From: Thermoplasmatales archaeon
GTDB lineage: Archaea; Thermoplasmatota; E2; DHVEG-1
Assembly: GCA_023140035.1 (NCBI GenBank)
Contig: JAGLML010000059.1
Coordinates: 1-6,592, forward strand
Direction of reading: 5' to 3'
DNA length: 6,592 nt
This document shows, piece after piece, positions 1 through 5,991 of the stretch. The position numbers were made by a program, and so were the translations under genes. The notes below the pieces were generated by a model that made no database searches, was not told the origin of the DNA, and worked only from the letters and a program-made list of their open reading frames with translations. Within the stretch, counting starts at the first letter, position 1; every line of letters begins with the position of its first letter.

Positions 1-285
1 TTGTGCTGAAAGATGGTTTTTCTTAACGGTAACATCAAAAGTACCAAACACCAAGTTTTTTGCACCATTTAAAAATAAAAGTTCAGAGAGCCAATCCACC
101 AAGAGCTGTTCCAAATCTGGTGCCTTCAGTTGGATATCATATTGCCCAACAGCATCAATAGTTGATTTATCAGTTATAATATCAAACATCCCTATAGCTG
201 CATTTTCAAACGCTTCTGAAATAGTTTTACCATATGCTTTTATGCCCACGTCTGCTGTGTGCTCGATGAGTTCGTATTGTTTCAT
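1..285 (-). CDS. archease (RtcB tRNA-ligase cofactor), 3' end beyond window
   Basis: Archease helps activate the RNA ligase RtcB, which seals tRNA exons and broken RNAs in the cytoplasm. The first 95 residues are visible, against a usual length of about 140, so roughly the last third lies outside the window. The start reads MKQYELIEHTADVGIKAYGK, followed by EAFENAAIGMFDIITD (residues 24-39). This is the conserved archease N-terminus, including the HTAD motif (9-12) with the family's metal-site aspartate, and a later LLVDWLSELLFL helix (61-72). The ATG overlaps the upstream phosphorylase stop codon (ATGA), so the two are probably co-transcribed and translationally coupled. A weak AAAGG lies 7 nt before the start, inside the upstream gene. 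I read this gene directly from the sequence; the family assignment is firm, while a functional link to the phosphorylase is not implied. Confidence 0.93.
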   Translation of the reverse strand, partial: MKQYELIEHTADVGIKAYGKTISEAFENAAIGMFDIITDKSTIDAVGQYDIQLKAPDLEQLLVDWLSELLFLNGAKNLVFGTFDVTVKKNHLSAQ

Positions 286-1046
286 AATGTTGCCTTTGAT
301 AAATCGTTTTTACAGTTGCAATTTCTTTTCTCATCAATAGAATCTATCGTCCCCTGTAAAATTTTTGAAATAATAGGCTCTCTCTCAGTATAAATCCTAG
401 ATATTTCATCTGCAGTTAACTTATTTTGAAGTCCCGCCGCCATATTGCAAACAACACAAAGTGATGCATAACATATGCCCCTCTCTCGTGCTAACACAAT
501 TTCAGGAACTCCTGTCATGCCCACGATATCGGCAAACTTTGAAAAATAGTTAATTTCGGAGGCAGTTTCTAACCGTGGCCCTTCCGTTGTAAGATAGACG
601 CCTTTGTCATGAAAAGTAGCTCCATGGACTTTCTTGCAATTTTTTATCAGGGAATCTCTCAAAGACGGACAATATGGGTTTGTCATATCAACATGAACTC
701 TTTTATCATCAAAAAATGTCTGCTGTCTTGATTTCGTTAAATCAATGAAGTCATGAGGTATCACAAAATCTCTGGGTTGTATGCTATTTTTCATAGATCC
801 AACTGTACCTATCGAAAGAACACATTCAACATGACTTGAAGCAAATGCTTGCACGTTCCCTAGATAATTAACTTTATGCGGTGGAATAACGGATTTTTCT
901 CCATGTCGATTAATGAAAAAAAGGTCATGTTCTTCCAATCTTGATACTTCGACCGAGATATCACCAAAAGCTGTTTCAACCATAATTTTTTCTGGATCCT
1001 TTATGAAATTGGCTATGCTATGTCCACTAATAATTCCAATTTTCAT
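282..1046 (-). CDS. purine nucleoside phosphorylase, methylthioinosine/methylthioadenosine phosphorylase family
   Basis: This 254-residue cytoplasmic enzyme should cleave a methylthio- or other purine nucleoside with phosphate, giving the free base and a (methylthio)ribose-1-phosphate in salvage. Family signatures are NRHGE (46-50), PPHKVNY (55-61), GTVGSM (80-85), TEGPRLET (154-161), GMTGVPE (176-182) and SLCVVCNMAAG (195-205). Asn201 sits where adenine-specific MTAP enzymes carry the aspartates that read the 6-amino group. This favours a 6-oxopurine substrate such as methylthioinosine, as in Methanocaldococcus MJ0060-type proteins; the C-terminal CNCKN (243-247) resembles that group too. 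The usual GGTG phosphate loop reads SGHS (7-10), so the expected Thr is His9, which is odd. The ATG has a good SD (AGGAG, 7 nt upstream). It is first in an operon with archease and divergent from dph6. Family is secure; exact substrate is inferred. Confidence 0.9.
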   Translation of the reverse strand: MKIGIISGHSIANFIKDPEKIMVETAFGDISVEVSRLEEHDLFFINRHGEKSVIPPHKVNYLGNVQAFASSHVECVLSIGTVGSMKNSIQPRDFVIPHDFIDLTKSRQQTFFDDKRVHVDMTNPYCPSLRDSLIKNCKKVHGATFHDKGVYLTTEGPRLETASEINYFSKFADIVGMTGVPEIVLARERGICYASLCVVCNMAAGLQNKLTADEISRIYTEREPIISKILQGTIDSIDEKRNCNCKNDLSKATL

Positions 1047-1053
1047 CCTATAT

Positions 1054-1058
1054 CTCCT
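1054..1058 (-). promoter_or_regulatory. Shine-Dalgarno site of the phosphorylase gene
   Basis: On the minus strand the sequence AGGAG ends 7 nt before the ATG at 1046. It matches the archaeal anti-SD sequence and fixes this start. Confidence 0.7.
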
Positions 1059-1070
1059 AAATACATTTCA

Positions 1071-1110
1071 GATTTAAAGCGATTTATACAATAAATGTTT
1101 ATTTGTTTAA
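1071..1110. promoter_or_regulatory. divergent promoter region between phosphorylase and dph6
   Basis: The 80-bp gap between the two divergent genes is very AT-rich. A palindrome ATTTATACAATAAAT (1082-1096) gives a TATA-like box on both strands. Read on the minus strand, TGTATAAA (1083-1090) would place transcription start near 1060, leaving a short leader that holds the SD. For dph6, TTTATT at 1098-1103 lies about 27 nt before the ATG at 1127, which fits a leaderless transcript. Box positions are inferred from spacing only. Confidence 0.45.
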
Positions 1111-1126
1111 AGAGATACCTATTATA

Positions 1127-1792
1127 ATGAAAGTAGCTTCTCTATTTTCTGGCGGGAAAGATTCTGTCTTTGCCATCTACATTACTCAACAATGGGGATG
1201 GGATGTTACTCACCTTATAACACTACAACCCGAAAAACAGGATTCCTGGATGTTTCATTCAATAAATATACACCTCACTGAAAAACTAGCTGAAGCAATT
1301 GATATTCCTCTTATCAAAAAACAAACAAAAGGCGAAAAAGAAGAGGAACTTGAAGATTTGAAAGACATCTTAAAGGATCTTAAAATAGATGGCGTCATAA
1401 GTGGAGCTATTGCCTCAGAATATCAAAGAACAAGAATTGAAAAAATCTGCAACGAATTGAGAATAAAATCATTTACTCCAATATGGCACAAGAATCAAGA
1501 GTTAATTCTAAGAGATCAGATTAGCGCTGGTTTCAAAATAATCATTGTCGGTGTGTTTGCACACGGTTTTGATAAGACATGGCTTGGGAAAACAATCAAT
1601 GAAGAATCAATAGATGAACTTATAAAATTAAGAAAAAAATATTCAATAAACGAAGCAGGCGAGGGTGGAGAATTTGAAACATTGGTTTTGGATGGACCTA
1701 TTTTTCAAAAGAAACTTATTTTAGATGAAGTATCAAAAGAATGGAAAAGAGACAGTGGCATCTTAAAGGTAAAAAAAGCACATCTTGAGTAG
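1127..1792 (+). CDS. dph6: diphthine--ammonia ligase (Dph6)
   Basis: Dph6 performs the last step of diphthamide synthesis on elongation factor 2: ATP-dependent amidation of diphthine with ammonia. The protein has 221 residues from the ATG, typical for archaeal single-domain Dph6. It shows the N-type ATP pyrophosphatase loop SGGKDS (8-13), WMFHSINIHLTE (41-52), GAIASEYQ (93-100), TPIW (117-120) and the family hallmark GEGGEFETLVLDGP (178-191). A TTG 24 bases upstream could add eight residues. I chose the ATG because MKVASLFSGGKDS is how the family begins, and because a TATA-like element lies about 27 nt upstream, suggesting a leaderless message. It is a single-gene unit divergent from the phosphorylase. 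Its stop is separated by one base from the convergent PqqD-like gene. All recognisable catalytic motifs are intact. Confidence 0.93.
   Translation: MKVASLFSGGKDSVFAIYITQQWGWDVTHLITLQPEKQDSWMFHSINIHLTEKLAEAIDIPLIKKQTKGEKEEELEDLKDILKDLKIDGVISGAIASEYQRTRIEKICNELRIKSFTPIWHKNQELILRDQISAGFKIIIVGVFAHGFDKTWLGKTINEESIDELIKLRKKYSINEAGEGGEFETLVLDGPIFQKKLILDEVSKEWKRDSGILKVKKAHLE
1771..1777 (-). terminator. oligo-T terminator candidate for the OPT-PqqD unit
   Basis: Seven A on the plus strand give seven T on the minus strand, 17-23 nt after the PqqD-like stop codon. Archaeal RNA polymerase terminates at such T tracts without needing a hairpin. The tract lies inside the 3' end of dph6. Confidence 0.4.
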
Positions 1793-1793
1793 A

Positions 1794-2159
1794 TTAAAGA
1801 TCTATATAGTTCAGACCCGTCATTTGCTGAAGAAATAAGAATAATCTTTGATCAATATTTTTTTGTTCGGAAAATTCTTTTTTTATTAATTCTAAAATTT
1901 GTTCTACTGTATTATTTCCATCACAATTTTTCCAAACAAGAGATCCAAGTTTGTCCATGTTTGCAGTAAATGTATTATCTTTTTTAATAACTTTACAAAA
2001 AGATTTACCGAAGTTGCTTCTGAACTTTGGTACTTTTAATTCAACAAGTCCATCTGCCTTTTCAGACCACTCGAAATCGAGTCGCCTTGGTTTGTACTGA
2101 AGAAATTCTTCAGCCGTTGGTAGACGTGGTTGTTGTCTTTCTTTATTTCTTCTCAACAA
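1794..2159 (-). CDS. PqqD-like (RRE-fold) protein, paired with OPT transporter
   Basis: A 121-residue protein whose second half matches the PqqD family: MDKLGSLVW (68-76), CDGNNTVEQI (79-88), then a helix and GLNYIDL (115-121). PqqD folds as a winged helix (RRE) and, in RiPP and PQQ pathways, holds the leader peptide for a modifying enzyme. No PqqA, PqqE/radical SAM or other modifying enzyme is visible here, so a PQQ role is unsupported. Residues 25-66 (with W31 and PKF 44-46) look like the N-terminal extension common to stand-alone archaeal homologues. The start is TTG, as no ATG precedes Met68; GAGGG lies 6 nt upstream, and a second TTG follows directly. It overlaps the transporter's 3' end by 17 nt, so the genes are coupled. 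It may act as a peptide-binding or regulatory partner of the transporter; this is inference. Confidence 0.75.
   Translation of the reverse strand: MLRRNKERQQPRLPTAEEFLQYKPRRLDFEWSEKADGLVELKVPKFRSNFGKSFCKVIKKDNTFTANMDKLGSLVWKNCDGNNTVEQILELIKKEFSEQKNIDQRLFLFLQQMTGLNYIDL
1858..1884 (+). terminator. paired T7 tracts, terminator candidate for dph6
   Basis: Two runs of seven T on the plus strand (1858-1864 and 1878-1884) lie 66-92 nt after the dph6 stop, inside the convergent PqqD-like gene. Oligo-T runs are the usual intrinsic archaeal termination signal. They encode Lys-rich stretches on the other strand, so they may also be coincidental. Confidence 0.4.
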
Positions 2160-4179
2160 ATATTTCCCTCAGTGGGATATATACCAGGAGTAATGCAATA
2201 AAGAGCCACAGCAATATTGCAGGCAATACCGGTGGGAATTCAAATATTGCTAGATTGATGCCTCCAATTATCATAAAGGCAACTATGACTCCCATGAGTG
2301 CTTCTCCAGCTATAAGCCCAGCAGTGAGAAGAAGCCCCGTTCTTATAACTTTTTCTTTTGGTTTAACATCATGTTGTTTTATTGCAAGTTCCCAGTCGCT
2401 TACCTCTTCTTCATCAGCACTTCCAAATTTCTTTTTCATATGGCGATTAGTAACTGCTCTAATTATTCCACCGCTAAATATTGGAATTGCAAGAGTGAAT
2501 GGCAGGTATATTCCAATTGCGACAGGGAGAACTGGTAGATCGATGAGAATGAGTACAATTGCTAGTACCATTCCAGCTACGACAAATGGCCATACCATAT
2601 CTCCACCTAGAACGCCTTTTACAATGCCTGCCATTAGGAAGGATTGTGGTGCTGGGAGGCTTGGGGAGCCTATTCCATATGCTTTGTCAAGAGCTTGTAT
2701 CACTATTGCTAAAAATGGTGCTGCTGCAATAACTCCAAACATTTCAGCTATTTGTTGCTTTCTGGGTGTTGCACCAATCATTCTACCACATGCCATAGAC
2801 TGGAGAACGTCTCCAGAGATTGCTGCTGCACAACAAATAACTGCGGCAATAAGAATGGCAACACCAAATGCACCTGCTCCACTAATTCCGAATATAAGTA
2901 AAATAAGAGTTGTGACAAGTAGAACAGATACTGTTACACCAGAAATTGGATTGTTTGAAGAACCCAACAGTGCCGCCATATATCCAGCAATTGCAGAGGC
3001 AATAAATGCAAACAATATCGCAAATACTGCCATTACTGCCGAAATAGCCCATAGTTGTGATATGAAACCATATACAATAAAAATTGGAATGGCAAGAACA
3101 GCAATCATAAGAAAAACTCTTTTAAAGTTCATATCCTGATCTGTTCTTTCCTTTGTTGCCATCTGACCGCCCCTTATTCCAATTATTGCTTCTCTTATAC
3201 CACTTGCAAGGTTTGATCTAAGTTTAAAAATGGTGTATAGACCACCTACGACCATTGCACCGACACCGATGTAACGAATGTAGTCACCCCATATTTGGAA
3301 AAATCCCCATATTTGGCTACCTATATCAAAATTACCGTTTCCAAATGCAAGAGCATCCGCTATTTCGCTTGGTTCAACTGGCATCGGCAGACCTGTTGCA
3401 AGTGCAACCAGAGGAGCAAGTATCACCCAACCGAGTAGCCCTCCGACAAATATAAAGGATGAGATTTTTGGCCCAATAATCCAGCCAACGGCAAGAAGCG
3501 CAGGTGAGGTTGCTACTCCACCATAAAGATAACCAGAATGTTCTTCTCCACCAATATTATATTTCCCGATATTGACGATAAAGTGGATAGCTCCCCCAAT
3601 TGCATTGAGTGCTACTTGACAGAATTTTAAAAGTGCTGCTACAAGCACACCTACAATAAGCCAGATAGCGCCACCACTTGAGGATTTTGCTTTTGAAGAT
3701 GACTCATCACCAACAGTTGTTGTAAGAACTGCCGCGACGGCCACTCCTTCTGGAAAGGGCAAGTCAGTCTTAATTACTAAAGCACGTCTGAGCGGTACCA
3801 TCCATAGTACACCAAGAATACCACCTAATAACGCTATTGCCGTGGTTTCTAAATAACGAATCTCGGTCCAAGTTCCTAATATAACCAGGGCAGGAATTGT
3901 GAAAATTACACCTGCAGCAAGAGCTTCTCCTGCTGCTGCCCCCATCATACCGATGTTTACTTCAAGAATAGTTCCTTTAAATGGTTTTAACAATGCAAAA
4001 GCCATTACTGCTCCAGGAATAACAGCTGAAACAGTCATACCTGCATAAAGACCAAGATATGCGTTTGCTGCTCCTAATATAATAGCAAGAAGAACTCCCA
4101 CCAAAACAGCTTTTATTGTTAATTCCGGTATAATCTTCTTTGATGGGATAAATGACTTAAAATCATCTCGTGATGACAT
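2143..4179 (-). CDS. OPT-family oligopeptide transporter
   Basis: An integral membrane transporter of the oligopeptide transporter (OPT) superfamily. Its members carry small peptides or metal-chelator complexes, probably with protons. From the ATG at 4179 it has 678 residues and many hydrophobic segments, about 14-16 by eye. Family motifs are YLGLYAGMTVSAVIPGAV (41-58), PFPEGVAVA (141-149), NNPISGVT (409-416), GDVLQSM (456-462) with GATPRKQQ (469-476), and PVAIGIYLPFTLAIPIFSGG (552-571). The loop at 580-610 is charged and probably cytoplasmic. An in-frame start 90 bases upstream would add a polar, tyrosine-rich stretch unlike the family, so I prefer MSSRDDFKSF. There is no clear SD, and a TATA-like stretch about 25 nt upstream suggests a leaderless message. 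It overlaps the downstream PqqD-like gene by 17 nt. Substrate cannot be read from sequence. Confidence 0.93.
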   Translation of the reverse strand: MSSRDDFKSFIPSKKIIPELTIKAVLVGVLLAIILGAANAYLGLYAGMTVSAVIPGAVMAFALLKPFKGTILEVNIGMMGAAAGEALAAGVIFTIPALVILGTWTEIRYLETTAIALLGGILGVLWMVPLRRALVIKTDLPFPEGVAVAAVLTTTVGDESSSKAKSSSGGAIWLIVGVLVAALLKFCQVALNAIGGAIHFIVNIGKYNIGGEEHSGYLYGGVATSPALLAVGWIIGPKISSFIFVGGLLGWVILAPLVALATGLPMPVEPSEIADALAFGNGNFDIGSQIWGFFQIWGDYIRYIGVGAMVVGGLYTIFKLRSNLASGIREAIIGIRGGQMATKERTDQDMNFKRVFLMIAVLAIPIFIVYGFISQLWAISAVMAVFAILFAFIASAIAGYMAALLGSSNNPISGVTVSVLLVTTLILLIFGISGAGAFGVAILIAAVICCAAAISGDVLQSMACGRMIGATPRKQQIAEMFGVIAAAPFLAIVIQALDKAYGIGSPSLPAPQSFLMAGIVKGVLGGDMVWPFVVAGMVLAIVLILIDLPVLPVAIGIYLPFTLAIPIFSGGIIRAVTNRHMKKKFGSADEEEVSDWELAIKQHDVKPKEKVIRTGLLLTAGLIAGEALMGVIVAFMIIGGINLAIFEFPPVLPAILLWLFIALLLVYIPLREIFVEKK
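2166..2170 (-). promoter_or_regulatory. Shine-Dalgarno-like site deciding the TTG start of the PqqD-like gene
   Basis: GAGGG on the minus strand sits 6 nt before the TTG at 2159, inside the last codons of the transporter. It supports use of this TTG, or the adjacent TTG at 2156, in the absence of any upstream ATG. Confidence 0.45.
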
Positions 4180-4199
4180 GGTGTAATACCAATAAGAAT

Positions 4200-4220
4200 A
4201 ATATATTTCATTATTTATAA
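4200..4220 (-). promoter_or_regulatory. TATA-like boxes upstream of the OPT transporter
   Basis: On the minus strand, AAATATATTA (centre near 4204) lies about 25 nt before the ATG at 4179 and would give a leaderless mRNA. A second box, TTATAAATAA (4211-4220), would give a leader of roughly 10 nt. The choice cannot be made from sequence. Confidence 0.4.
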
Positions 4221-4278
4221 AACCATCGATTTTATATGTTTTTATAAAATAACCAAATCTAAAAATCAATTCCTTTTA

Positions 4279-4328
4279 CAACTTTAAAAAACTTTTTTAC
4301 ATTGCTTAAATCTGTTTTAAAAAAGTTG
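4279..4328. repeat. imperfect inverted repeat upstream of the recombinase
   Basis: CAACTTTAAAAAAC (4279-4292) faces GTTTTAAAAAAGTTG (4314-4328): the outer 7 bp are perfectly complementary and the inner A/T part pairs with small bulges, around a 21-base spacer. The right arm also contains a TATA-like TTTTAAAA suitably placed for the recombinase. It could be an operator or recombinase-binding site, but AT-rich DNA makes chance pairing likely. Confidence 0.35.
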
Positions 4329-4361
4329 AAGTAATGAGTGAATATTATTAAAATAAAGAAT

Positions 4362-4367
4362 AGGTGA
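4362..4367 (+). promoter_or_regulatory. Shine-Dalgarno site of the recombinase gene
   Basis: AGGTGA, an exact match to part of the archaeal anti-SD complement, ends 6 nt before the ATG at 4374. It fixes the start and implies a leadered mRNA. Confidence 0.75.
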
Positions 4368-4373
4368 ATAAAA

Positions 4374-5609
4374 ATGGAAGAGAAGACAGAAATAATTGAA
4401 AAGTTCATCAAGGCAAAAAATGGAAGAGCAACTTATAAATCATGGTTACTTAAGTATTTTAAAAACATAAACACAAATTCAAATACATATTTCAAATCAG
4501 GAAGAGATTATGATGCAGACATGGTAGTATTCGCAGAATCAATTGAAGGCTGGGCACCTGCTACAAAGAAGAGTGCAGTAAGTTGTGTAAAAAATTTCTT
4601 AATGTATAATGATGTTGAGTTGAGTCCTAAAACCAAGTATGATTTGAGAGAAAGATGTAAAGGTCCGAGTGCAATATCTCAAGAGAGAGTACCAACAAGG
4701 AAGGAATTGAAAGAAATTTTATCATTCGGAACTGTAAAACATAAATCTCTATTTCTAACAATGGCTAGTAGCGGAATGCGACCAGGTGAAGCTGTTAGAA
4801 TTAGCCTTGATGATATCCATCTTGATGAAAATCCTGTTAGAATTGAAATTCCATATGATATTACTAAAACAAAAGAATCAAGAACTACATATATCTCCAG
4901 TGAAGCAAAGCATTACCTTAAACAATGGTTAAAAATAAGAAAGAAATATCTTGAAAGTGGAAGAAATACTGCTGATATTACTGATAAGAGAATCTTTCCC
5001 TTCGATTCTCAAACATTGGGAGATATGTGGAACGGCTTAACTGAAAAAGCTGGATATGATATGTTAGATACGAGAAATGGTCACAATAGAAAAAGGCACC
5101 AAATGACTCCCAATAAACTAAGAAAGTTCTTCAAAACTTCGTTAAGCAATGCAAATATTCCCTTCGAAGTGGTCGAGGCATTAATGGGGCATAAAGAAGG
5201 AATGAGTGCAGTTTACAGACGTTATAGCATCGACCAATTGAAAGATTGGTATCTAAAGGGAGAATCAAACTTACTAATTTTCGAAATGCCTCAAAACCAA
5301 GAAATGATTGATGACATGAAAAATAGATTAGATTTATTATCAAAACAAATGGAAGAGTTTATAGAATTCGAGCATAGAGTTGCATCCACAGAATTGCGAG
5401 ATGAAAAGGGTGATGTAGTATTGGATGAAAACTCAAACCCAGTAACAGTAACAGGTCATATCCCGCAAGAAGTTGTTAGAGTTGCATACGAAGAAGAGCA
5501 AAAAAGAAAATTCCAAAAGCTAGTAGAGACATTAGGAGATGAAGAACTGGCAAAAGCTGTATGGGGATTAAAACCTGGTCGCAAGCAAGTAAAACCAAAA
5601 CAATCCTAA
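4374..5609 (+). CDS. tyrosine recombinase/integrase with C-terminal extension
   Basis: A 411-residue site-specific recombinase that would cut and rejoin DNA through a 3'-phosphotyrosine bond. Residues 1-95 form a helical SAM-like DNA-binding domain; the catalytic domain spans about 105-300. Visible catalytic residues are Arg136 in SSGMRPGEA (132-140), a likely Lys165/Lys167, Arg250 in PNKLRKFF (246-253), His273 in LMGHK (270-274) and the probable nucleophile Tyr281, eight residues on. The HxxR box reads NKLR, so the usual His is Asn247. Beyond the catalytic domain is a tail of over 100 residues. It has a predicted coiled coil (308-335, QNQEMIDDMKNRLDLLSKQM) and a charged end, possibly for multimerisation or a partner protein. 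A strong SD supports the start. It stands alone on its strand and faces a repeat-rich intergenic region. It could be a mobile-element integrase or a resident recombinase; neither excision genes nor a tRNA target are visible. Confidence 0.9.
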   Translation: MEEKTEIIEKFIKAKNGRATYKSWLLKYFKNINTNSNTYFKSGRDYDADMVVFAESIEGWAPATKKSAVSCVKNFLMYNDVELSPKTKYDLRERCKGPSAISQERVPTRKELKEILSFGTVKHKSLFLTMASSGMRPGEAVRISLDDIHLDENPVRIEIPYDITKTKESRTTYISSEAKHYLKQWLKIRKKYLESGRNTADITDKRIFPFDSQTLGDMWNGLTEKAGYDMLDTRNGHNRKRHQMTPNKLRKFFKTSLSNANIPFEVVEALMGHKEGMSAVYRRYSIDQLKDWYLKGESNLLIFEMPQNQEMIDDMKNRLDLLSKQMEEFIEFEHRVASTELRDEKGDVVLDENSNPVTVTGHIPQEVVRVAYEEEQKRKFQKLVETLGDEELAKAVWGLKPGRKQVKPKQS

Positions 5610-5617
5610 CCATACCC

Positions 5618-5668
5618 TTTGATTCTTTTTATTCCCTTATTGCAAAAGCAATGAATCTTTGATGATTC
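5618..5668 (+). terminator. T-rich stretch with hairpins after the recombinase
   Basis: A pyrimidine-rich run, including TTTTT at 5626-5630, begins about 10 nt after the recombinase stop. It is followed by the hairpin ATTGC-AAAA-GCAAT (5639-5652) and then GAATC-TTTGAT-GATTC (5653-5668). GATTC at 5621-5625 can also pair with GAATC at 5653-5657. A transcription terminator is the simplest reading. Confidence 0.45.
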
Positions 5669-5709
5669 CCATATTTACACCTAATTAATGTTGCCTCTCA
5701 TTCGGGTTT

Positions 5710-5745
5710 GTTGCTAAAGTCTATTTTGTCGCTAAAGTGTTTATT
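5710..5745 (+). repeat. 18-bp imperfect tandem repeat
   Basis: Two abutting units, GTTGCTAAAGTCTATTTT (5710-5727) and GTCGCTAAAGTGTTTATT (5728-5745), agree at 14 of 18 positions with a shared GCTAAAGT core. Repeats of this size and spacing can be arm-type binding sites for a recombinase or a regulator. Function is unproven. Confidence 0.5.
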
Positions 5746-5760
5746 CAATAGGAGAAGTTG

Positions 5761-5782
5761 TTTTTAGCCAGAAGAATCTGTG
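5761..5782 (+). repeat. direct repeat, copy 1
   Basis: This copy has TTTTTAGCC followed by the 13-base core AGAAGAATCTGTG. The second copy, starting 209 bp further on, differs only in having one T fewer and one C more around the TTTTAGCC part. The flanking sequences do not match. Confidence 0.65.
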
Positions 5783-5795
5783 ATACAATATTATC

Positions 5796-5918
5796 TTAGA
5801 CCATCATACTTCTTGTGACGGAGAAGAGGGGGTCTATACCCCAGGGAGAGGATGAGATGTAAGGAAATGTCAAAAATATCTCTCAATTGCATAATACACC
5901 ATGTTAGACCCCCATATT
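5796..5918. other. G-rich segment with competing inverted repeats, possible structured RNA
   Basis: GGGGGTCTA (5828-5836) is perfectly complementary to TAGACCCCC (5905-5913), and its inner part also pairs with TAGACC (5797-5802). The local hairpin GGGGT-CTAT-ACCCC (5829-5842) competes with both. TTAGACC followed two bases later by CAT occurs at both outer sites. In such AT-rich DNA a run this rich in G is notable and often marks a structured RNA, but no known RNA family was recognised. Confidence 0.4.
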
Positions 5919-5969
5919 AACTTCTGTTAATTCTACTTTATATTACTTTTGCATTACTGCCAATTTTGG

Positions 5970-5991
5970 TTTTAGCCCAGAAGAATCTGTG
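5970..5991 (+). repeat. direct repeat, copy 2
   Basis: This copy has TTTTAGCCC followed by the same core AGAAGAATCTGTG as the copy at 5761-5782. It lies 16 bp beyond the stop codon of the minus-strand gene at 6008. The pair could be recombination sites, a terminator-associated repeat or a short dispersed repeat. Confidence 0.65.

Noticed and set aside
1103..1126. TTG start extending Dph6 by eight residues
   Set aside because: Family members begin directly before the SGGKDS loop with MKV-type starts, and the extension would use a weaker start codon.
2027..3139. Long open frame on the plus strand opposite the transporter
   Set aside because: It is the antisense shadow of the OPT transporter and PqqD-like gene: composition is rich in Ile, Ala, Pro and Ser without domain motifs, and both minus-strand genes have strong family matches.
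3255..3455. 66-codon open frame on the plus strand
   Set aside because: It lies entirely antisense within the OPT transporter, with no recognisable domain or start signal.
4180..4269. Upstream start extending the OPT transporter by 30 residues
   Set aside because: The extra residues are polar and tyrosine-rich, unlike the family N-terminus, and overlap the TATA-like elements expected for the ATG at 4179.
5131..5343. 70-codon open frame on the minus strand
   Set aside because: It is antisense to the catalytic domain of the recombinase, which has clear motifs in its own frame.
5659..5669. TTGATGATTCC resembling a box C of a C/D guide RNA
   Set aside because: No matching D box (CUGA) at suitable distance was found, and the sequence is part of a small hairpin.
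5852..5920. 22-codon ORF (MRCKEMSKISLNC...) after a G-rich, SD-like stretch
   Set aside because: It is too short to support, overlaps the inverted-repeat structure, and has no signal peptide or precursor-like features; the purine-rich upstream stretch is better explained by the hairpin.
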